Shown here one piece after another: positions 15,218-19,774 of a stretch of 19,774 nucleotides of DNA. Within the stretch, counting starts at the first letter, position 1; each line of letters begins with the position of its first letter. The stretch lies in assembly GCF_000159955.1 (NCBI RefSeq), contig NZ_GG695972.1, forward strand, positions 106,778-126,551, given 5' to 3'. The position numbers were made by a program, and so were the translations under genes. The stretch comes from Paenibacillus sp. oral taxon 786 str. D14. Its GTDB lineage: Bacteria > Bacillota > Bacilli > Paenibacillales > Paenibacillaceae. The notes beneath the pieces were generated by a model, which did not search any database, was not told where the DNA came from, and was given only the letters and a program-made list of their open reading frames with translations.

Positions 15218-16651
15218 TTGAGCCAAATTGCAAATTCTACCCAAGCTCCAACCGAACCGCAACCGGCGCAAACCTTAGAGCAAACTATTTCGGAGGTCGT
15301 CCGCGCGCAGCAGCAATTCGTCCGATCCGGTGCCACGCGGCCGGTAGAATTCAGGCTGCGTCAGCTGGAACGTCTGAAGACCGCGATTAAACGTTATGAA
15401 ACGCGCATTTTGGAAGCGCTGCAGCGAGATTTGCGCAAGCCTGAATTTGAAGGCTACAGCACGGAAGTGGGTTATGCTTACGACAGCATCCGCTACGTGA
15501 TGAAGCATCTGAGGCGTTGGGCCAAGCCGGAGCGGGTTCGAACTCCGCTGGCCCATATCGGCTCCAGCAGCTACATCTATCGGGAGCCTTACGGCTCGAC
15601 CTTGATCATCGGCCCGTTTAACTATCCGTTTATGCTGGTGATCGACCCGTTGATCGGAGCGATCTCTGCGGGAAACGCCGCGATCGTGAAGCCTTCGGAG
15701 TATACCCCTCATGTCTCCAGGGTGATCGCCGAGATGCTTGGCGAATATTTTGAACCCGATTACATACGAGTCATAGAGGGAGGGCCGGAGGCGACGTCTG
15801 CGCTGATCCATGCGCCGCTGGATTTTATTTTTTTCACCGGAAGTATTCGGGTTGGAAAGATCGTCATGGCGGCCGCTGCGGAGCATTTGGTGCCGGTTAT
15901 CCTGGAGCTTGGCGGGAAGAGTCCTTGCATCGTGGATCAAGAGGCGGACCTCGATCTGGCTGCGCAGCGTATCGTTTGGGGCAAGTTCCTAAATACAGGT
16001 CAGACCTGCGTGGCTCCGGACTATGTACTCGTTCACGAGTCGGTGCGAGCGGAGCTGGTTGCCAAAATGAAGGCGCAGATCAAAGCCTTCTACGGTGAGG
16101 ATCCAAGGCAAAGCCCTGACTACGGGCGGATTGTGAATGAGCGGCAGTGGAGCCGGCTGATGGGTTTGCTCGAACCGTCTAAAGTGGTGGTTGGCGGGGA
16201 TGGCGATCGTGAGGATCTGTATTTAGGGCCGACGATCATGGAGCGTGTCAACTGGGAGGACCCCGTGATGCAGGAAGAGATTTTTGGACCGATTTTGCCG
16301 GTGCTGGAGTATCGAGACCTGGATGCGGCGCTCCGGAAGATTGGTGAGCGGCCTAAGCCGCTGGCGCTGTACTTGTTTACGAGCAATGCCGCCACGGAAC
16401 GGAAGGTAATGGAGTCCGTTTCATTTGGCGGCGGGTGCGTGAATGATACGGTCATGCATCTGGTGAGCCCGTATTTGCCTTTTGGCGGAGTCGGATCTTC
16501 GGGGATGGGAGCCTACCACGGCCGTTACAGCTATGAAACCTTCTCTCATCGAAAAAGTGTGCTGAAGAAGTCCACGCGGGTGAACTTGAGCTTCATCTAT
16601 CCGCCTTATACGGCGGGCAAGCTGAAGCTGATTCGACGTTTCTTCAAGTAA
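15218..16651 (+). CDS. Aldehyde dehydrogenase, NAD(P)-dependent (class 3-like, YwdH type)
   Basis: A 477-residue cytosolic enzyme that oxidises aldehydes to carboxylic acids. Catalytic features are all present: IGPFNYPF with Asn135, the cofactor-binding FTGS (206-209) and ELGGKSPCIV with general base Glu230. NTGQTCVAPDYV carries the nucleophile Cys264, and the late motifs EEIFGPILPV and PYLPFGGVGSSGMG are also seen. The length and the long C-terminal tail (YPPYTAGKLKLIRRFFK) fit the family 3 group that includes Bacillus YwdH and fatty aldehyde dehydrogenases. TTG 15218 is chosen because AGAGGG lies seven bases upstream; the frame is open further upstream but with no binding site and no family-like sequence. 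The mutarotase-like gene follows after 52 bp. The physiological substrate is not evident. Confidence 0.92.
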   Translation: MSQIANSTQAPTEPQPAQTLEQTISEVVRAQQQFVRSGATRPVEFRLRQLERLKTAIKRYETRILEALQRDLRKPEFEGYSTEVGYAYDSIRYVMKHLRRWAKPERVRTPLAHIGSSSYIYREPYGSTLIIGPFNYPFMLVIDPLIGAISAGNAAIVKPSEYTPHVSRVIAEMLGEYFEPDYIRVIEGGPEATSALIHAPLDFIFFTGSIRVGKIVMAAAAEHLVPVILELGGKSPCIVDQEADLDLAAQRIVWGKFLNTGQTCVAPDYVLVHESVRAELVAKMKAQIKAFYGEDPRQSPDYGRIVNERQWSRLMGLLEPSKVVVGGDGDREDLYLGPTIMERVNWEDPVMQEEIFGPILPVLEYRDLDAALRKIGERPKPLALYLFTSNAATERKVMESVSFGGGCVNDTVMHLVSPYLPFGGVGSSGMGAYHGRYSYETFSHRKSVLKKSTRVNLSFIYPPYTAGKLKLIRRFFK

Positions 16652-16703
16652 GGATGCCGTCTCAGGTGTCAAATGGGATGACAATTTCATGGGAGGGATG
16701 ATC

Positions 16704-17036
16704 ATGGAAATGAGTTCAAGCCGGAAGTTTGCCTGGACCTGGCGGGTGAAGGAAGATCAACTGGAGGCCTATGTGGAGATGCATTTGAACCCTTGGCCCG
16801 AGGTGCTGGAGGAGCATCGCAAAGCGGGGATTCGGAATTATTCGATTTTTCAGCAGGGAAATCAGTTCTTCTACTGCTTTGAATGTGATGATCCGGATGC
16901 GGCGTTCAAGTATATTGCAGCCAGCGAGGTTTGCCAGCGGTGGAACGCGATTACATCAGGCATGGTGGAAGGGTCATTTGACTTTAATGAACCGCAGCCG
17001 ATCGTGCCGATGCGCGAGATTTTTTATTTGAAGTAG
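16704..17036 (+). CDS. rhaM: L-rhamnose mutarotase family protein
   Basis: A 110-residue protein of the RhaM (DUF718) family, small dimeric ferredoxin-like-fold enzymes that interconvert the anomers of L-rhamnose and related sugars. Family marks are the N-terminal FAWTWRVKEDQLEAYVEMHL with His and the segment EEHRKAGIRNYSIF. The aromatic strand FFYCFECDD and a C-terminal MREIFYL follow. Four in-frame ATGs occur near the start; 16704 is preferred because GGGAGGG (16691-16697) is six bases upstream, with 16710 also possible. It sits between an aldehyde dehydrogenase and an aldo/keto reductase with short gaps, so it is probably co-transcribed with both. No rhamnose isomerase, kinase or aldolase gene is in view, so the true sugar is uncertain. 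Confidence 0.88.
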   Translation: MEMSSSRKFAWTWRVKEDQLEAYVEMHLNPWPEVLEEHRKAGIRNYSIFQQGNQFFYCFECDDPDAAFKYIAASEVCQRWNAITSGMVEGSFDFNEPQPIVPMREIFYLK

Positions 17037-17061
17037 CGACGAATCGGAGGGATTCTTGAAC

Positions 17062-17955
17062 ATGAAATATCGGACATTAGGAAAAACCGGTCTCAACGTT
17101 TCCGTGGTCGGCATTGGAACTTGGCAATTCGGCGGGGAGTGGGGTTTAAACTACACGCAAGCGGAAGTGGATGCGATCTTGGATCGGGGCCGGGAGCTGG
17201 GCATCAATCTGATCGATACGGCAGAATGTTATGGCGACCATCTGTCCGAATCGTTTATCGGGGATTATCTGAGCCGGCGCAACCGGGAGGACTGGCTGAT
17301 CGCCACGAAATTTGGGCATCAATTTCATGAACGGTTTACGCGGACGGACCGCTTTGATGCTGCGGCGGTACTACAACAGCTTGATGCTTCGCTGAAAGCG
17401 TTGAAGACGGACTATATCGATCTGTATCAGTTTCATTCCGGCCCGGATGCGGCGTTTGATAATGATGAACTTTGGACGCTGCTGGATAAGCAAAAGCAAG
17501 CCGGGAAAATCCTCCATCTGGGCACGTCGATCGGCAGCAACGACAACCTGCATCAGACCGAAGCTTCAACGAAGGTAGGGGTGGAGGCGATTCAGGTGGT
17601 TTATAACCGGCTCGACCGCGTGCCGGAGAATCGGGTGTTCCCGTCCTGCGAGCGCCAGCAACTCGGTGTGCTTGCAAGAGTTCCTCTGGCGAGCGGTTAT
17701 CTGAGCGGCAAGTATAAACCGGGCGCGGTGTTCAGCGAAACCGATGTACGCCATCGTCATGATCCGGAAAGCACCCGGCGCAAGCTGGAGGAAGTGGAAG
17801 AGATTCGGCGGAATGAAGTGCCGGAGGGTGTGGACATGGCTCAGTGGGCCTTGGCCTGGTGCCTGAAGAATCCTGTTGTCAGCACGGTGATTCCGGGCTG
17901 CAAGAACCCTGCGCAAGTGGAGGCTAATGCGGCTGCGGCGGAGCTGGAAATCTAA
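17062..17955 (+). CDS. Aldo/keto reductase
   Basis: A 297-residue NADPH-dependent (beta/alpha)8-barrel oxidoreductase. The catalytic tetrad is visible: Asp52 and Tyr57 in LIDTAECYG, Lys83 in IATKFG and His125 in LYQFHSG. The C-terminal cofactor region shows STVIPGCKNPAQVEAN. It resembles general stress or sugar-aldehyde reductases of Bacillales, which reduce or oxidise aldoses and small aldehydes. GGAGGG (17046-17051) precedes both ATG 17062 and an in-frame TTG at 17056. ATG is preferred since MKYRTLGKTGLNVSVVG is the standard family start. It is the last gene of the probable operon with the aldehyde dehydrogenase and the mutarotase and is closed by a strong terminator. Substrate unknown. Confidence 0.93.
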   Translation: MKYRTLGKTGLNVSVVGIGTWQFGGEWGLNYTQAEVDAILDRGRELGINLIDTAECYGDHLSESFIGDYLSRRNREDWLIATKFGHQFHERFTRTDRFDAAAVLQQLDASLKALKTDYIDLYQFHSGPDAAFDNDELWTLLDKQKQAGKILHLGTSIGSNDNLHQTEASTKVGVEAIQVVYNRLDRVPENRVFPSCERQQLGVLARVPLASGYLSGKYKPGAVFSETDVRHRHDPESTRRKLEEVEEIRRNEVPEGVDMAQWALAWCLKNPVVSTVIPGCKNPAQVEANAAAAELEI

Positions 17956-17968
17956 GAACCCCCATAAA

Positions 17969-18009
17969 GATCGATAAGCAGACAAAAAGTTTGCTTATCG
18001 GTCTTTTTT
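17969..18009 (+). terminator. Strong intrinsic terminator after the aldo/keto reductase gene
   Basis: GATCGATAAGCAGAC (17969-17983) pairs with GTTTGCTTATCGGTC (17989-18003) around AAAAA. The stem has 15 bp including two wobble pairs and is followed by seven T residues (18003-18009). Confidence 0.93.
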
Positions 18010-18013
18010 CATA

Positions 18014-18042
18014 TTGACGATTGTCAAATTTAGGATTATTAT
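18014..18042 (+). promoter_or_regulatory. Sigma-A promoter of the receptor gene with an overlapping inverted repeat
   Basis: TTGACG (18014-18019), a 17-base spacer and TATTAT (18037-18042). The -35 is part of a perfect inverted repeat TTGAC-GATT-GTCAA (18014-18027), a plausible operator for autoregulation. The transcription start should be near 18049, giving a leader of about 120 bases. Confidence 0.8.
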
Positions 18043-18169
18043 GTAAACATATATTGGAAGTTTAGTAGGATATGGTGTTGCTTGATGTCATTGGATGTCG
18101 TTTGACTCCTCTGTTAGCCGAGAATCCTTTGGCTCGCAGAAGGTCGCGGAATTGGGGGGTGATAATTTT

Positions 18170-19561
18170 TTGATATCTACAACCACGATTCGCGCAGAAC
18201 TGGAAGATTACATCAAGAGCGAAGGGACAACCCTGCACCGTTTCTCGGAATCCGCCGGGGTGAACGTCGGAACGTTAAGCGGAATTATTAACGGGAACCG
18301 GCCGATTGCCATCGGACAATTGGATCGGATTACGGCTGCGATGGGGTTGCCTGAAGGACACTTTTACGATTTATACGCAGATGAATGTTTTACTTCAACG
18401 GCTCCGCATTGGAGGAGGCTGCGGCCGTTCCTGCTGAGATGCGCCGAGTTGCAGAAGCATGACTGCATTAAACAGGTTCTAAACCGTTTGTTAGAGGATT
18501 TGAAACAAATCGCGGGCATTTTCGATACAGCCGAAATGATGTATGAACAAGGTTGGAAAGAGGCTGCGGTTATACTCTATGAAAGCGTTATCGAAAGTGA
18601 GCGATCTAGCCACTCCGAACGCTTGGCGATGAGTTACTACAGGTTGTTTAAAATTCATCGCATGGATAGTGACAAGGGTTTTAAGACTGCAATGCAATTT
18701 TTACCCTACAGACATCGATTGCCGGAAGTGTATGCGCTCGATGGATTACTAATGTTGGTCGAAGTTTATTCGCTTAAGTTTAATTGGTCTGAAGCCGAAG
18801 TTTACGCAGATGAACTTTGCCAATTAGCTAAAGCATTGTATGAAAAAAAAGTATGGAAATATAGTGATTTTAAGCCGCTCCGTCCTCTTGTTTATTATTA
18901 TGGTAGGGGCTATCTTCTTAAAGCTGGCTCTTATGAATATAGAGGAATGTTTGAGGAATCAAAGAAATGGATTGCAGAATATGCGAATTTAAGTTGGTTT
19001 GATGCCGATGATGAAAACCAAACTGCCGTTATAGAACAATTTAAAATGTTTGCACAAGCCAATTATCTTTGCTTGGATATTAAAGCTGGGGATCGATCCA
19101 AAATTCCTAAGTATGTTCAATTTTTGGAAGAAGAACCCGATGAACTTGTTGAAGGCTTGATAACATTAGTAGAATCAGCCAATCGCCACCAGTTTTTCAT
19201 TGATGATATTCTTGATCGCTTTTCCGAAGAAATCGAAAAATACAGGTTGATTGGAAAAGATAAGTGGTTTTCAGAATCGGTAGTAAGTATGAATCGCTGT
19301 TCCGTTTTTTTCCAGAATTACGCAATTTATAATCTGAGGAAAGGGGATTATGAAGAAGGTATAAGGAGTTTACTGTATAGCTTGAAGATGGCAATTTCTT
19401 TGAATAACAAATCTTTGATCGTAAATTGCATGACTTTGTTTGAACTGAATCGCAAGTTTGTTACAGATGAGCAATATAAAAATTTTGAAGAACTATGTAG
19501 AAAGGTGTGGGAAAATGAAAAAGAAAATGTTCTCTACGGTTTCGGCTATGAAAATGCTTAG
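18170..19561 (+). CDS. HTH and helical-repeat transcriptional regulator, RRNPP-type peptide receptor
   Basis: A 463-residue cytoplasmic regulator. The N-terminal helix-turn-helix (about residues 8-60) includes LHRFSESAGVNVGTLSGIIN and RPIAIGQLDRITAAMGLPEG. The remaining 400 residues are helical and TPR-like (EQGWKEAAVILYESVIESER, NWSEAEVYADELCQLAKALY, IYNLRKGDYEEGIRSLLYSL), with the size and layout of peptide-binding receptors of the Rap/Rgg/NprR/PlcR/PrgX group. Paenibacillus polymyxa is known to carry many such receptors, each followed by a propeptide gene (Alo systems, from memory). TTG 18170 is preferred, seven bases after GGGGGGTGA. ATG 18095 in frame would add 25 residues without a good binding site. 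A 36-codon secreted peptide gene overlaps the 3' end by 47 bases. The DNA is about 53% GC over the HTH part (line 18241) but about 30% around 18841-18900, suggesting a mosaic gene. Confidence 0.82.
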   Translation: MISTTTIRAELEDYIKSEGTTLHRFSESAGVNVGTLSGIINGNRPIAIGQLDRITAAMGLPEGHFYDLYADECFTSTAPHWRRLRPFLLRCAELQKHDCIKQVLNRLLEDLKQIAGIFDTAEMMYEQGWKEAAVILYESVIESERSSHSERLAMSYYRLFKIHRMDSDKGFKTAMQFLPYRHRLPEVYALDGLLMLVEVYSLKFNWSEAEVYADELCQLAKALYEKKVWKYSDFKPLRPLVYYYGRGYLLKAGSYEYRGMFEESKKWIAEYANLSWFDADDENQTAVIEQFKMFAQANYLCLDIKAGDRSKIPKYVQFLEEEPDELVEGLITLVESANRHQFFIDDILDRFSEEIEKYRLIGKDKWFSESVVSMNRCSVFFQNYAIYNLRKGDYEEGIRSLLYSLKMAISLNNKSLIVNCMTLFELNRKFVTDEQYKNFEELCRKVWENEKENVLYGFGYENA

Positions 19562-19625
19562 TTTGGTAGGTTTAGCTAGTGGTGCTGGTTTAATTGCAAC
19601 ATTGGCACACGGTTATTGGGGATAA
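19515..19625 (+). CDS. Putative signalling propeptide of the RRNPP-type receptor (36 aa)
   Basis: ATG 19515 follows AAAGGTG (about 19501-19507). The gene starts inside the last 47 bases of the receptor gene in another frame. The product starts MKKKMFSTVSAMKMLS and continues through a hydrophobic stretch rich in Leu, Gly and Ala to the C-terminus LAHGYWG, then TAA. A basic head, hydrophobic core and short polar-aromatic tail form the plan of secreted pheromone precursors such as PapR, NprX and the Paenibacillus Alo peptides. In these, proteases trim the C-terminus to 5-10 residues and an oligopeptide permease re-imports them. The mature signal is therefore probably the last 5-7 residues, around AHGYWG (inference). 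It is too short for statistical coding support; the call rests on position, ribosome site, composition and the terminator 30 bp downstream. Confidence 0.75.
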   Translation: MKKKMFSTVSAMKMLSLVGLASGAGLIATLAHGYWG

Positions 19626-19655
19626 TATATTTCGTCTTGAACCATTCAAAAAAAG

Positions 19656-19688
19656 TAGGGATCAGTCCTTGGGACTGACCCTATTTTT
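19656..19688 (+). terminator. Intrinsic terminator after the propeptide gene
   Basis: TAGGG-A-TCAGTCC (19656-19668) pairs with GGACTGA-CCCTA (19672-19683) with one bulged A and the loop TTG. Five T residues follow. Confidence 0.9.
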
Positions 19689-19690
19689 AT

Positions 19691-19705
19691 TGTATAGCGT
19701 ATACA
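19691..19705. repeat. 15-bp perfect palindrome TGTATA-GCG-TATACA
   Basis: The inverted repeat lies directly after the terminator of the signalling cassette. It has the look of an operator, but no gene start is within the window downstream, so its target is unknown. Confidence 0.55.
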
Positions 19706-19733
19706 GAGACAGAGTGAGGAACATGCCAGGCCG

Positions 19734-19761
19734 TTCCATTTCAAAAAATGGAATTTTTTTT
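19734..19761 (+). terminator. Terminator-like hairpin with an eight-T run
   Basis: TTCCATTT (19734-19741) pairs with AAATGGAA (19746-19753) around CAAA and is followed by eight T residues. No gene lies between it and the previous terminator. It may be a back-up terminator or end a short unannotated RNA starting near 19690. Confidence 0.65.
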
Positions 19762-19774
19762 GTTTCTTGCATTA

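Overview
The window looks like a chromosomal segment of a Paenibacillus-type member of the Paenibacillaceae. The grounds are moderately high GC with strong Shine-Dalgarno sites, several TTG starts, YesM/YesN-type two-component regulators driving a CUT1 sugar ABC operon, a perfect CtsR operator on an hsp20 gene, and an RRNPP-type receptor followed by a tiny propeptide gene. Everything is read from sequence; no searches were run.

Layout. 1-1389 is the 3' part of a TPR protein. 1390-2083 has no gene and holds three kinds of repetitive DNA: a GTAGAN low-complexity tract, a 135-bp inverted-repeat element containing a terminator hairpin, and a degenerate heptamer tract. 2084-11989 is a carbohydrate locus on the + strand: aldose 1-epimerase family protein, sensor histidine kinase, AraC-type response regulator, solute-binding lipoprotein, two permeases and a GH36 alpha-galactosidase. 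The evident role is sensing, import and hydrolysis of alpha-galactosides, with mutarotation of the sugar released. Three of these genes are broken by point lesions: a 1-base deletion in the kinase, an in-frame TAA in the second permease and an in-frame TAA in the alpha-galactosidase. As given, the system should not work as a unit.

12086-13957 holds a membrane-anchored DsbA-like thiol oxidoreductase, a possible small membrane protein on the - strand, and a small heat-shock protein with a clear sigma-A promoter and two CtsR boxes. 14026-15016 on the - strand is a scar. The decayed C-terminal parts of an assimilatory nitrate reductase (nasC-like) are joined to the N-terminal fragment of a phosphodiester glycosidase, with deletions, frameshifts and a 70-bp duplication.

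15218-17955 is a probable three-gene operon: aldehyde dehydrogenase, L-rhamnose mutarotase-like protein and aldo/keto reductase, ending in a strong terminator. 18014-19688 is the most interesting unit: promoter, HTH plus helical-repeat receptor, an overlapping 36-codon secreted propeptide and a terminator. This has the architecture of a self-contained peptide quorum-sensing cassette. The window ends with a 15-bp palindrome and a second terminator-like hairpin.
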